In this document: piece after piece, positions 12,467 through 25,050 of the stretch | Layout: every line of letters starts with the position of its first letter | How positions within the stretch are numbered: the first letter of the stretch is position 1 | Assembly: GCA_021904315.1 (NCBI GenBank) | Contig: CM038918.1 | Location: forward strand, 15,949,349-16,013,348 | Reading direction: 5' to 3' | Source of the DNA: Sphagnum magellanicum | Taxonomy: Eukaryota; Streptophyta; Sphagnopsida; Sphagnales; Sphagnaceae | Length of the DNA stretch: 64,000 bases | Made by a program: the position numbers and the translations under genes | The notes under the pieces: model-generated | Seen by the model: the letters and a program-made list of their open reading frames with translations, nothing else | The model's database searches: none | Told to the model about the DNA's origin: nothing

Positions 12467-13032
12467 TCTGAGGCTTTTGGGAGGCTTTTTGTTCATTTTC
12501 CCTTGGTTCCCAATATGTTCCCAAGTTCTCAATGAGTTCCTCAACATGTTCTCCATAGCACCTCACTTCTATCCCATATGCTTAAGCAAATGTTGTCCTC
12601 CTTTCACCTTTATAGGTGGGCCAAAGAGGAGGAACTCTCTATTTTGGGGAGCCTCCATAGTTTCATTTATTTGAGTGATTCCTGTTGGTTCTGGGTTCAA
12701 GGTAGGGTCAGTTTTAGATCCTTAAGTGAGACAGTTCTATGCTCAGGTTTGTAGGCAGATTTAGGGTTTTAAAGTTTTTCTTTAAAACATTGAAACTGCA
12801 AGTTTTTTTGAATTGTACTCTTGAAATGATTTTCTAAATTTTTGACATTAGAGAGTTAAGGGTAAATTTCCATGCTTTCCCACTAACTCATTATTTGTAT
12901 TATCCGCACTTAAATAGGCAATATGCTTATGTAACAAGTTGAAACACTAGCCTCACCATTCTTGGCAAAACAAAAAGGGGCCAAAGTCGTCACATTATAA
13001 GGTTTTGTTTTTTGGAACTCTCCATATGTAGA

Positions 13033-13069
13033 CAAAAGGTTTTAGCATGTGACATGCTAAAACCTTTTG
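13033..13069. repeat. Perfect 37-bp palindrome
   Basis: CAAAAGGTTTTAGCATGT (13033-13050) is followed by a single G and then its exact reverse complement (13052-13069). The arms are 18 bp with a one-base centre. Flanking bases no longer pair. No gene or element end is recognised on either side. Confidence 0.95.
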
Positions 13070-13239
13070 AGTAGATAGGTAGTAAAAAATGCCCCCTTAC
13101 CTATGTATAAACCATCTACTTACCTAGTAGATACCTATTTTCAAACATATTATCAAAATAATTAACAAGAATAGAATGAAATCAACAATAGCCCAATTCA
13201 AAGCATTCTTTTAATGGCAAATGGTAAATAAATCTAGAG

Positions 13240-13425
13240 GGGTTTCAATCAAGGTTTTTTCTTCCAATTTTGTGATCTAGCCACACTGGCTACCGTTGGG
13301 AAGAGGAATTAGCCAAATTTGGTTACAGGTTAGAGAGGAAGCTAGAATTTTAAGAAAACCCTGCTATATTTTGTTAGCATGCTTTGGCATTTTTTCCTTC
13401 ACAAAATCCTTTGTATGAGAGTCAC
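13240..13425 (+). repeat. Dispersed repeat module B, copy 1
   Basis: Shares, in order, TTCCAATTTTGTGAT, AGCCACACTGGC, GAATTAGCCAAA, TTGGYTAC, CCTGCTATATTTTG and AAATCCTTTGTATGA with 28035-28275, and a weaker version lies at 52720-52890. It is followed about 400 bp later by module A. Confidence 0.7.
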
Positions 13426-13814
13426 TCTCGATTTTTTGGGTTGCACAATGGCAAAGATTTGCCCCCAAAAAAGTGATGATTCCAAAAGCATATGGTAAGA
13501 CTTTTGTTCAAGGTAATTAATGTAAAAATAGAATAAAGTCCCAAAAGCAAATACGTTCAATATTTCGTTGCCATAATTCAAGTAAATTCATCATAACCAC
13601 ATGCATTGCAACATATGGAAATGCATAGATGTTACAGAATGATCTTGGAGTATACCTTTTTTTTCACCTGCTTCAAAAGAATTATGCTCCCCCAGGTAAT
13701 GATAAACCTCAAATATACACTATCCTCATAGAATAAAGACAAGGCAAGTCTGAAACAGTTATCAACTGGGTAAGGTAATTAAAAAGTTAAACAAATACCC
13801 TAGTACCTTGGCCA

Positions 13815-13985
13815 ATTCAACACTAATTATATTATTTTCAGAAATGTTGAAATTTTCAAAAATTATTTCTTCCAAATCAAAAAATATTTTGAAGGATAGT
13901 AGTGAATATTTAGGAATATTCCATTTGTTGAAATGAATTTTTCCAAATTAATTAATTATTTGACAGACATATGTAGAAATGGCCA
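13815..13985 (+). repeat. Dispersed repeat module A, copy 1
   Basis: Blocks AACACTAATTATATTATTTTC, GAAATGTTGAA, GGAATATTCCATTTGTTGAA, AAATTAATTAATTATTTGAC and AGACATATGT match the copies at 28950, 45800, 46760 and 53895. Confidence 0.7.
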
Positions 13986-14225
13986 ACATACTATGGTATA
14001 CCAATTGGTCAGGGTATGTATTTATCCTGTTGTATACCCAGAGATATATCAGGGTATAAGACTTACCCATCCAACACTGCTCAAGACTCGGAAAATTGCT
14101 TAAAACTTTCCAGCATATCCGAACTAAGTGCATGTTTAGAATTGTAAATAATGTACTCATCACACAATGTACCTTAAATTGATTATGACATTAACCTATA
14201 TATTAGGTGAAGTCCCGCCAATAGG

Positions 14226-14600
14226 TGGCGAGAACGGCCCAGTTTTGACATAATAGGGCATCATACAAGTAACCGGAAATGAAAGTTTTACAAAACGAAA
14301 TAACTGGGACCCAAACTAGTTTTTCCACCAACTTTGGTGGTAAACTGAGTTTCATCCTGTCTTTCCTTTATCCGGAGCGCCTTTGCTGCTGCTACCTATA
14401 TTCTCACTGCTTCAACTTATACAAGTACTATAATCACTCTCGAATCTTGTGCATTTAATGGCTGAGTTTCAGCATTTCATACTGAGATTTAATAAAATTT
14501 CATTACTTTGTGGATACCACTGAAAGAGGGGAAGGGGGTGAAAGCTGGCCCAAAGGCAGGGTGAAGATTTTGACTTTATGAATAACTCTACTGATTAATC
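14226..14600 (+). repeat. Dispersed repeat, copy 2 (pair with 11344-11710)
   Basis: Direct-orientation match to the copy at 11344. It differs by scattered substitutions and small indels, so the two are old copies of the same element. Position 14290-14320 carries the same AACTGGGACCCAAACTAG block. Confidence 0.8.
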
Positions 14601-16649
14601 AATTCATGAATGACCTTGTTGTACAATATCATGTTGATGCTCCCATTTACTGCTGTTCACAACCATTAACCAAATAAGACAGAAACCCTCACAAAAGTGC
14701 TACACATAAAGCCAAGCTAGCAAATTATATAACACTTGTAACAACTGTGATTTACTAATCTCTAGTTGGGGTGTTTGGCCCATTTCTGCAATATTGTACG
14801 ATGAATTTATAAGTTGAAAAAAATCCCTGTAAATAAAAAATCAAGGATAGGAATCCATCCATCAAAAGTACAAGGCAAATGAGAACAAAAGTAGACACAA
14901 CCCAAAAAAAACGATAACAAAGAAGACTTAAGATGAAGGAGCTGTCATTTCCACAAATAAGCTAGAGACAAAAGTGTATTAACTTTGATGTGTGGAAGAG
15001 ATGAGGAACCCCGACCAAGTATCTTAAGATTAATTATAGTACAATGGTGATGTGCTACAACTATACCATGGGAGCTTAACAATGGGCTCAATTGGCTCTT
15101 GATTGAGCTTGGATCTCCTTTGTTTCGGAGAAAATAAGTTACCATGATTCTTCATGATCTAAAAGTTCAGCTGATGCGCTTTTTTCTCCCCACTGATCTA
15201 CTTTTGGAAAATGTTGTTAACCAGTAGACAACACAACAGTTGAGAGTGGGGGGTTTTCAAAGCTCTTGGGAATTGGGACCTCCCCTAGCTTGGGACAACA
15301 GAGTATGGAGGAGGCAACTTCCAGTGGCCTTTTTCAGTTGTCTATATAACTACACAATTGTGCACAACTTTTTAAGTTCACAAAAGGCAAGAGACTTGTG
15401 GGGATTGATTGAGTCCTAATGTGAAGGATTTGTGTTCAAAATCTTCCTAAAATCTGGAGGAAATGGGGGGCCATTTCTTCAAAAAAATAAAAAGATCCAC
15501 ACAAAGCACTTCAACCTTCTCTCCATGTTTGGCTTCTTATAAAAGCTGGGGCTGCAGCTAGGGCTGCAGCTAGCTTCCAGTTCAAGGCAAATTGGGAGCT
15601 ATCTATCCCAGACAACCTTTACTTTTAAAACTACATGACGAAGTTTTACGTTAGGCATTGTCAAAATGTTTGGTCTGGACACCACCAGATCAGCCTTAAA
15701 GATTTAAAACACAATCACACAACATCATCAACCGACAAGAACAACCTGAAAGGTAATTATTACAAAATACTAAATTTTTTGTTTGTAATGAATTTTTTCA
15801 TTTGTGCCAAAAATATATAACTATTTATTTCATATCGATATTTGTTATTGGAATTGGTGTTTTCTTTTTCCATATGTTTGATAAAGCATCATTAACACTT
15901 CTTATTTAATGTTCATTGAAATGAGTGATCGTTAAATATTTTAAAAGATCAAAGTTTTTGTTATAGCACATGAACTTTCTATGACATGGGGGTTGTATCC
16001 TAATTTTAGGACTAAAAATAGGTGGAGACAAATATACTGAAGTTTAATTTTTATCTACGACTTGAATCAAAACCAAAGTTAGAAGATTGGAACCAAAACC
16101 CATTTTGTGGTTGGCATTGTGCAATAGCAATGAACAAGAGAGCTAGGAGTTTGCAACTCATGCAAAATATGAATATCAAATGCAGCTGCAAGATTAAACA
16201 ACACACATGAATGTGCCTCTCAAGGGGGTTGAACTTCAATCTAGTTTTTGGATTCTCCCAAATTAGAGTGAGAGGAGGGCCTACACAAAACAAGCAACAT
16301 TAGCACATACACCTAAAACAACTATGCTTGCTCTATCATCTACTTGTTGGTTCATCCCAATGTTGAAAGGTTTTTGTTTATAAGAAATTTTCCTTAGATA
16401 CTAGAAACCCAATCAACCATAGCCCACCAATATTTTGTGTGCCTACAAATGTTAAACCGATCCTATTAACCCCCATCCCATAATCAATTCCATGAACTTA
16501 CACTTAACATCAACAAAGAAAATAAGGCAACAAGGAATCCATCATTATTTTTTCTAAAAATAATTTGGAGGATTCATCTCCTCAAAGTTGTTGAAAAAAA
16601 ATTCAATATAAATGCCCAGACAAAGTAAATGTAGGAGGCACATAAAACT
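14601..16649. other. Intergenic AT-rich DNA
   Basis: Short frames only. A repeated GGGGCTGCAGCTA / GGGCTGCAGCTA doublet lies near 15547-15572. No gene or mobile element is recognised. Confidence 0.5.
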
Positions 16650-18450
16650 CTAGCCAACTAATGTTTTTCACCATACCAAATTTTTCCATTAGCCCATTCA
16701 TGGATTGTAGTGTAGAAAGGAAAATTTTGCATCATGTGCAATTGTTGTGCATACATGTAGATCATTAGGTTCAAATTTGTGGTCAACCAATTGGAAATTT
16801 ATATTTCATGAAGTGCATTGTAAAATATGTGCATTCTTCCTCAACATATCAAGAACCATCACAATTGCCATTCCCATTAGCTTCACATATTTAGAAAATC
16901 TAGAAGCAACAATGACATTAGAAGTCACCCATCCACACATCCTACTTGTAGGGTTTTCAAATTGTGATGGATGTAGTGCACCATAGTGATTGATCATTAT
17001 TGTAATCACAAAGAAAGAAGCATGATGATCAAGTAGTGATGGATCCAATAAGAGTCCAACCATAGTTCTAAATGGAGTATTGTTTTAAGGTGGCAAAATG
17101 TGCCTTTAGAAGTGTTAGATGACCATAAATGTTGTTTTTGCATTACATGTAATATAATACTGGGGATAAATGATCCTATAAGTATTCATGAGGTTTTGGG
17201 TAGGAAAGTGCCTTTCCAATTTTTTGATCAAACCTTCTATTGCACCCATGTTCTATAATTTTACAAATTGCACTTCATGTTCCCAATTAGCCCTATTCAC
17301 AAAAACACATATCTAGTTTCTCCATTTGTTTTATGTAGCATGTACATCCAACCATGAAACATGAATGCCAAATAATCAATTTGAGTCTATGATTCTAGCC
17401 ACCACACATTATGTAGAACATCACAAATATGGTCCACCAACCTGCATGGTGTTGAAAGTTTGAAATTGGGGGCCATCATATTTTTTGAAGGTTTACATAA
17501 ATGTTATACACATCAACCACGATGAGTTTGATTGTAGTCAAAAAATAAAATACAAAAGTCTCCTTGCTTTAAGTCATCTTTGACAAACTTTGCACTTGCT
17601 CCAACATGGGCAAAACACATGTTAGACCCAAAATAATGTCAAAATCACAAAATAACTTATAATTGGTTTTTGTAGGGGCATTCTTCATGCTATTTTCACT
17701 CATCTTCACAACAAGTGATTTATATTCGAACACAACATGCTTGGAAGGTGTAAACATAGAAACCCACCATGTTTTACCATTGCATAGAATTTTTAAACCT
17801 TTGGTTTCCATGATTTCTACCAATTTGGTATGTTCAAAGTGCATATTTGCAAATTGGGCAAAATACATGTACATTGAGGCGAATAAGCCTTCAATCTTCA
17901 CAAGTTGATGATAATGTTTGTATGGCCAAATTATAATGATGGGCCATGCAATGGATACCCATGATAAATGGTGCATGTTTTTGTGTCATTTGCACTATCA
18001 CGCCAATCTTTAAACCTTAGAAAATAATGACATCATTTACACCAAAACATAGTAGCTTTGATGTCAAATCCCCATTGACAATCCCCAAAAGTAGTTAAAA
18101 AATCTACTAACATAATGGTTAGCTCGTTAAACCCACCACCTTCAATGATCCTCTTGACTTTCAATAGTATTGGAACCTTCATTCAATTTTTAACCATCTA
18201 ACAATAAATAAACGTTCAACTTTAGTTGTTAAGGGTTGTTATTTCATTACAACTATTCAATGAAATAAAACAAGAGGTCTAAATAGCATAGCCAAGACCA
18301 CATTGTGCATGAAGTTTGCCATTTCCCACGCATTAATCATTCTAATGTTTTTTCAGTGTTTTGTTAACTTTGAAAACTCAAATAGTCCTTGCATGTTCTT
18401 AAAGTCAATCATTGGTTCTCATGTTTCAAAAGATGGGAAAAAAAAAAACT
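16650..18450 (-). pseudogene. hAT-family transposase, second type, decayed
   Basis: Read on the minus strand from 18450 to 16650, broken frames give in order: NAWEMANFMHNVVL; KLLCFGVNDVIIF; QKHAPFIMGIHCMAHHYNLA (histidine/cysteine core); KLVEIMETKGLKIL and WWVSMFTPSKHVVFEYKSLV (longest open piece, 17976-17569, 135 residues); GAIEGLIKKLERHFPTQNLM and IIYPQYY; KYVKLMGMAIVMVL; and TTNLNLMIYMYAQ with NFPFY near 16700. This order and the end blocks fit plant hAT-type (DUF4371-like) transposases that end in a dimerisation domain. The usual VEDERTFS segment is replaced by LRKNAHIL. Many stops and frameshifts make it non-functional. Terminal inverted repeats were not found. Confidence 0.7.
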
Positions 18451-21400
18451 CACATGTATTTTTTTTATCATGGCATGCCTTTACACTAGATGTTTGTTTT
18501 ATTGGGTTTAAGGTGTAAACTAATTTTTTTTTTCTTATGTAGTGTATTCTTCATTCATAAAGGTGTTAATGTTGTTTATTTGTTTGCAAATATTTATAAA
18601 ACTATTGGTTGGCTACATTTGCAGAATATTGGGTGTGGGTGTTTTTTGGGACTAACATTCTAATGTGTTGATTAACAATGGCTCCCTTAAATAACCCTAC
18701 AAACTTCAAGTACCATTTGTTTTTCATTAGTTCTAGTATCACAATTCTAGATTTGGCATTTAGGTCCCAACGACATGTTATATAACTACATTCTCTCATT
18801 TCTTTTGGTTCTTGCCCAACTTCAAGGATTACTATCCTTTTTGCTTCCAAAAATGTGGATGTAACTACCCCAAAAACTAATGACCCTATGGTTTTTAACC
18901 TTATGTAGGTTATAAATAATAAAAGGAAAAAAAAGTTAAATGGGAAATGGAAAGGCTTTTCTAGGATACATGGGGAAGCAAATTCCTATGGGTTGAACTT
19001 GTCTTAAGAGAAGACAACAAGTTCCACCAAGTGAGATGTAAGATTTGTATTATTATATAATGTTGGGAAAAACTACTAATGCCAAAATTGGATGGCTTCA
19101 ACAAGCACAATGGGAGAAGGAAATGTACACACCCTATTTTAGAATAAACAATTGGTGAGCTTTAAACAAGCTCCAACACCCAACATTTTAAACCCTAAAC
19201 ATTAAACATTACATGGAATGGTGTCAAACAATAATTGCAATAAATTCTTACACCCAATAAACTTTTACACACAACCTATTTGGCCAAAGATTAATAGGTG
19301 CAAACACCTATAATAAAATAAGCACCAATAATAAAAACTTGTAGTTAAGCAAATAGTTAACATCTTTGAAAAACTTGGGTTATAAAATACTATAGATTTG
19401 TGAGGTTTGGAACATAATCTCCACAAGATATATATGCCCCTATTGCCTATTCCACAAAAGAAATTGAAGCAACCCAAGTTTTAACATGTGCATGAATATG
19501 ATGTAACAAGTTTTTAACTTTTAGGGTTTGGATGTATACAAGAAGAAATTTTAGGGTTTTCGAGGAAGAATGGTTTTTCCTATTTTTGGTTGGTAGTGTT
19601 TGCACATGTCGGTAATGGAAACAAGGAAGAACACTAATAGAGATGCGGTGGTGTTTATGGCGTTGAAGTTTTTATGTTGTTTTCTTTTATTTGGGACGAG
19701 TATGTTGCTATGGATATTATTGGGCGATGGCTGAATGTGTGGCAAGGGAGTTGTTAACCAAGGAACGGCTAGTGGAAATCTCGTTATGGAGTGGAAGAAA
19801 GATGAACGAAAAAGCATATAAGTGGGAGAGAGGTTTGTTTTTTAGTAGGTAAAGGTTTTCAAATAAAAGAAGTTGGATTTCTGTCTCCAACAAAAGTACA
19901 GAGAAATCCATTGTGCAATGTATTTGAAGAGGTAGAAATTTAGTCTAGGAGTTGGTTTTTGATGGTTGATAAGGGGGATGATGAAAATCTTAGAAGTCTC
20001 AACAATGGCTAGAAATCGTTTTCAATATGTGTGTGTCAAGTTGATCTGTATGTGAGTGTTGTTGGCCTGCATTTCATGAGAGAGTACCTTGATTACTGGG
20101 AACTTAGAAAAACAACCATAGTTCGTTGAATTTACAGGGTGGATCATGTGAAAGGGGGTTGTTGTTCTTTGTAAGACTTGTGAAGCAGTCATGGGGAAGT
20201 TGAAGTGTGTTGTTTTCTTGTTCTTGTGTGTTGTCAATTTGAGGGATGGTGTCATGAGCACTAGTTTATGTAATCCATTTGGGCTCAGGGATCTATGTTA
20301 CCAAATGTAAACATGAACTTGGGTTTCTGTGGAAGTCTAATATGGTTTTAGGTTCATATGGTCTGAAGAAATTGAGAAGGAGAAGGAAGGCCAGTGGGTT
20401 CAAGAGAGAGAGATTAGAGTGATTTGACCCCTTAGAGTCTTCAAGCCTCTTTTTGTTGAAAAAGGCAGTAATTTAAGCGGTTTCAGGATTTGAGTCAGGT
20501 GACCACTGGCATGAGCCATTGGGTGAAAAAAAAAAAAAAAAATTGCCTTCGCATAAGGACGCCCATATAGGCAAACCCACCTTAATGATCCCATAAAAAC
20601 CCATCAAATAGAAATATCAAAAATAAAACCTGCCCTCCAAAACCATAGGTGATAATTTCGCATCATACGACTTTGTGAGTGTATTTACCATTTAATATAT
20701 GTGTGTTTCGTGTTTTGATTATCATGCGCCTTAGTTTTTTGTCACACTAGAGCTTTCAAGCACAAACCTTAAAAAGTTCCCTATGAAACAATGCAAGAAT
20801 GGAAAGCTTACAAGCACATTCATGCATAGTTGAGACATTTTGCAAGAGTTGACTCGTTGAAAGCATGTTCACACAAAACTTTTAACTTTCTAGAAATTGA
20901 AAGCTTAAAAGAACCATGCAAGAATAGAAAGGGTGTTTAAATCAAAATCTTGCAAGAATGTATGATTCTCCGACAACAAAACCTAAAAACGCCTTCACAC
21001 AAGTTCTAGAAGATTTCTTATCCCAAACCTTCACACAAAACCATGAGCAAGTAAATAATTGACTTAACAAGTAGGATTCAAAAGGTGATTTACTTATAAT
21101 ATATTTGATCATGAACTTGAAGTTTTTGATGATGGCACCGTTGGTTCTCCTCCACCTTGCCAAAAAAAAGCCCTAAATCATATTCAATGAACATCGTACA
21201 ACAAAATCTAGCTTTGTGATGTTCAAGAAAATAAAGTCAAATGCCTATAAATCTTTGAACAAACTTTGCACATAAAGGCTCAAATCTTGTTGTATTTGGA
21301 ACAATTTGTAGCAAATGCACAACATAAGGTTGCTTGCATTCAACTTGCTACCCACCCTTGAAAAATTAATGACATTCAATGTGTGGCGATGATTTGTAAG

Positions 21401-23416
21401 CGACAATACCTTTGCGGAATGGAGCTCCTGCACAAGTTGTGCAACAAAGGATTAGGGGAAATTGCAAATGCATGGTGATGACTAAACCATGACAGGAAGG
21501 AGACAATGCCTAAAGGGAAACGTAGGTGAGTGAAATGATCGTGAGCACCATCATTTTTGAAGTGTTGGATGCAAGGCATTATCATGATCCAAGAGTATCC
21601 AATGATCACTCACATCTGACCATCAGTTTGGGGCTGTGACAGATCTAGACCACCCAATACAATACTGACAATGCCACTTTCAAAACAGCTCATATTTGGT
21701 GAATTTTTTCTTCACAGCCTTTTGCAATCCTCTCTTGGATTTCACAATCATGTGAAATTTTGTACCCAAAAAAATACTGATTGGAACCTAGTTTAGTGCT
21801 GTAGCTCAATCTCATTTTCTGAATGTGGGAGTGAATAGAGTTTTATTCTTTTCATAATGGGGGGGAGTTTATCCACAAGGTGTGTTGCTCAAATCTGCTC
21901 TTTGATTGTTAAATTTTAAAGCCACCCACAATTGCAAGAATCCAAACCCAAAGTACAAAAAACACAGAAGAAAAGCATAAACTTTTTGCAGGACAAAGCT
22001 CCTTCACAAACTTACAATTGGGCTATTGAGAAATCGAGGTTTTGTCCACTGAACCTTTTAAACTTTTAAAATTCTCTTCCTTTGTCTTTTTGAGGAGGAA
22101 AAAGAAAAGAATCAAATAAATACAATTGGGGTTGTGGTACATACACATGATAGAAAATCAGATCTGCTGTTCCAAATGCTTCTCCTGGACCTCTTTTGCA
22201 TAGTGCAGACTAGAGTTTTTTTTCTTTTTTTGTTTTCTTTTGTTTTCCAATTTTGTGATGTAACCACATTAGCAACTCTTTAAGAAGCAACTCTTTAAGG
22301 CCAATCTCAAGTATCATAAAGAAATGGACTTTGTCTTTGTTTAGGGTATAGGGTTTATGTGGTTTGTATTGTGTATGCAAATATACTATTGTGGAGGGAC
22401 AACAAATTTATTCAGGCATCACCAGCAGACTCAACATCACTTTGAAGGATACAAATGAGCAAACTTTGTGCATTTGGTCTTGTGGGTTTTTTGGTTGTAG
22501 TACTTGGCCCAAGAAACTGGTTTGAACAGTTGGGTTTTGGTTACTTGACAATGCAGCTAGTTCTTGATCTGGAATGACATCTAGTTCTAAGTTTGCTGGA
22601 TCAAAAATTGTTGGACACATGAGAATGGAACCATATTATGCTGGTTGGAGAAGTTTCCAGTCCTTCATTTTTGCAACTGTGAATCAGAAATATTTTTTGA
22701 TTCTGAAATGTTATAAAAACTGGAACTGGCAGTTATTGTCAAAATCAAATGCCTTTCTAAACTGGTTTAGACTGAATGTCATTTCGGCAGTTTATAGCAC
22801 ATTGTGCACAGAGTGCCAAGGACTCAGACCCACAGCTGTGATGACACATAGATTCAAAGCTTTTCTTAAATGACATTGCACAACAATGTCCATGGTGTTT
22901 GTTATCAAATCCCGATTGTCAGCATTTTGACAACCCTGACACTCTAGCACAATTCAAAGCTTAAAATTTTTCTTTGACCCATTATTCCACAACCCTCTGT
23001 ATTGGGTTGCTGAAAACTTGGGCATTCATCTTGATCACTCTTTACCATCAATATATTGAGAAGGAATGAAGTTGTGGGTGGGAGCTCTTTTTGTAGTAAT
23101 TCAAAAGTCATCTTTATCAGCAAAGAAATCAACTTGTAACAAGGCATGATGAATAAGGAACAACAATTACATAGTTCACATACATAATCTGTCAAGAGTC
23201 ATTCTTTGTCAAGAATTTAATGTCCACAAGGAGAGCTCAGCTCGGAAGAATACAATGACAATTGGAACACCCATCCATGACCAAGCTCAAGTTACAGCTT
23301 TTTTGCAGTTATCCTTTTTCCTTCAAAGCCTTGCCAGATTTGAAACAATCACACAGAAGCAAATCACAAAAAGCAATCAAGGTTTCAAATGGTAATTTGA
23401 GGTTTCGGTGTATGTA
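18451..23416. other. Intergenic DNA without a recognised gene
   Basis: No gene could be supported. A minus-strand frame at 22620-22408 (MCPTIFDPANLELDVIPDQE) looks protein-like but has no recognised family, no splice partners and stops on both sides. A poly-A run lies at 20526-20542, and a fragment resembling repeat module B lies near 22235-22290. Confidence 0.45.
20526..20542. repeat. Poly(A) run
   Basis: Seventeen consecutive A on the plus strand. No retroposon body was identified on either side. Confidence 0.9.
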
Positions 23417-23630
23417 TACTTGATTGCAATTGTCTTGAAGGAATCATGGTGTACAGATGATGCATACTTACTTGATTGCAACTGTCTTGAAGAAATCATG
23501 GTGTAGATGATGATGCCATACTTGATAGCAATTTGTCTTTGAAGAATCATGGTGTAGATTATGTGATATGTGATTGCATGAATTGTGTTGAAGAATTGTG
23601 GTGTAAATGATGATGCACACGTGATGGTAA
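23417..23630. repeat. Degenerate tandem repeat, about 53-bp unit, four copies
   Basis: The theme TACTTGATTGCAAxTGTCTTGAAGxAATCATGGTGTAxATGATG recurs about four times with growing divergence and small indels. It creates similar histidine-rich frames on the minus strand, which are not genes. Confidence 0.75.
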
Positions 23631-23937
23631 TTCCCACCCCCAATGTTCAAGACATAGGTCACAAACTTGTGCACTCAGATTACTGAATGGATTGAGCCTT
23701 GCTTTGCAAATCTGACCCATGTTTGCATGAAGCTTCCCACACCTGGAATTACAAGATGTGCCTGAACCAGAAGGAATGTCAGATCTGCAAAACCGTGTCA
23801 TGAGAAAAACCTGGAAGGAACCTCAAGATCTGCAAGTTGTCATGGATCTTAGTCATTCTCTCATATCCTGGAAGTTACTGTAGACCATTGGTTGGTTTTC
23901 AAGAGATGAAGGAACCTTCACGCACATTCAGAAACAC

Positions 23938-23990
23938 ATGAGAACAGATGATACAAAATGAGAACAGACGATACAAAATGAGAACAGACA
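23938..23990. repeat. 20-bp tandem repeat, 2.6 copies
   Basis: ATGAGAACAGATGATACAAA at 23938 is repeated at 23958 with one change and begins again at 23978. Confidence 0.9.
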
Positions 23991-24061
23991 CGAGCAGCCT
24001 GTCAATTGTGTTGTAAAATCCTTGTCAGCATGTGTTTTTCTTCTTCAAATGGCGTTGTGAA

Positions 24062-24243
24062 GATCCTATACAATGCAGGCACATGGTGGGTGCTTGAGGA
24101 ATTTCAGGTGCAGATGGAAGAGGTGACGAAGAAGATGTGCAAGGAAGAAATGCAAGATCCAGTTCAATGCAGGCACATGATGGGTGCTTGAGGAAGTTCA
24201 AGTGCAGATGGAAGAGTAAGTGATGAAGAAGGTCTTGAATGGA
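24062..24243. repeat. 94-bp tandem duplication upstream of the SARAF-like gene
   Basis: GATCCTATACAATGCAGG at 24062 returns as GATCCAGTTCAATGCAGG at 24156. Both continue with CACATGxTGGGTGCTTGAGG and GTGCAGATGGAAGAG. It lies about 400 bp before the start codon, in the promoter or 5' leader region. Confidence 0.85.
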
Positions 24244-24622
24244 TCATTGCCAGATAGATGCATCCGTGAAGACTTGACGCAGCAAATGGTAAAGGAAGGA
24301 TTTGAAGCAGCATTGGTGAAGGAAGGGTTTGAAGAAGCAATGGGTCAAGGATTTTAACGGTCGCACCTCATCACTCTGTTCCTCTTCCAATGGGTCGAAT
24401 TCCAAACTCGAGAGCTTATTCTGGGCGAAATCATGGCGCAAACAAAATCTGCTGCAAAACTTGGATCATCATCACATGTGTTCTGAGAAACACAGAAACA
24501 AGAGAACAAGAGAACTAGTTCAAACACGAAATCATAGAGATGTTCAGCAGCAGAAGAAGAAGGACTATGGAGTATGAGCAGCAGCAGCAGGAGGAGGAGG
24601 AAAAGGAGGAGGTAGCTGGATC

Positions 24623-25004
24623 ATGTCAGCGCCATATTCTTCCATGAGGAAGGACACGAATGCACAAGTATGGTTATGGAGGAGGACAAGGAGCTTGGGC
24701 CTGCTGTTACAGTGTATCATCTACGGCATGCTGCTGGTGATGGTGAGGGCAGATCATCATCGTGATGCAGAAGAGTTGCATACTCTCCAACTACGACCGA
24801 TGGCAATGGCAGACATGTACACCATCGTGTTTTACAAAGGACTGAAAACCACCAGCAGGAGAACAGCATCCATTCTCCAGCTGCGGTGTCTCAAGGGTTG
24901 TGAATATGTCCCAGGTATGTATGTATGTCTCGTATGTTCAACAGAGACTTGATCCATCCCCATTCTCAACCTTTCCATGGTTTAGGGCTGGCTAGCTTGC
25001 TGTT

Positions 25005-25050
<46 letters not shown>

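Noticed and set aside
22408-22620. Minus-strand 70-codon frame starting MCPTIFDPANLELDV
   Set aside because: Reads like protein but has no known domain, no partner exons and stops on both sides.
23377-23801. Overlapping histidine-rich minus-strand frames
   Set aside because: Produced by the 53-bp degenerate tandem repeat in several frames.
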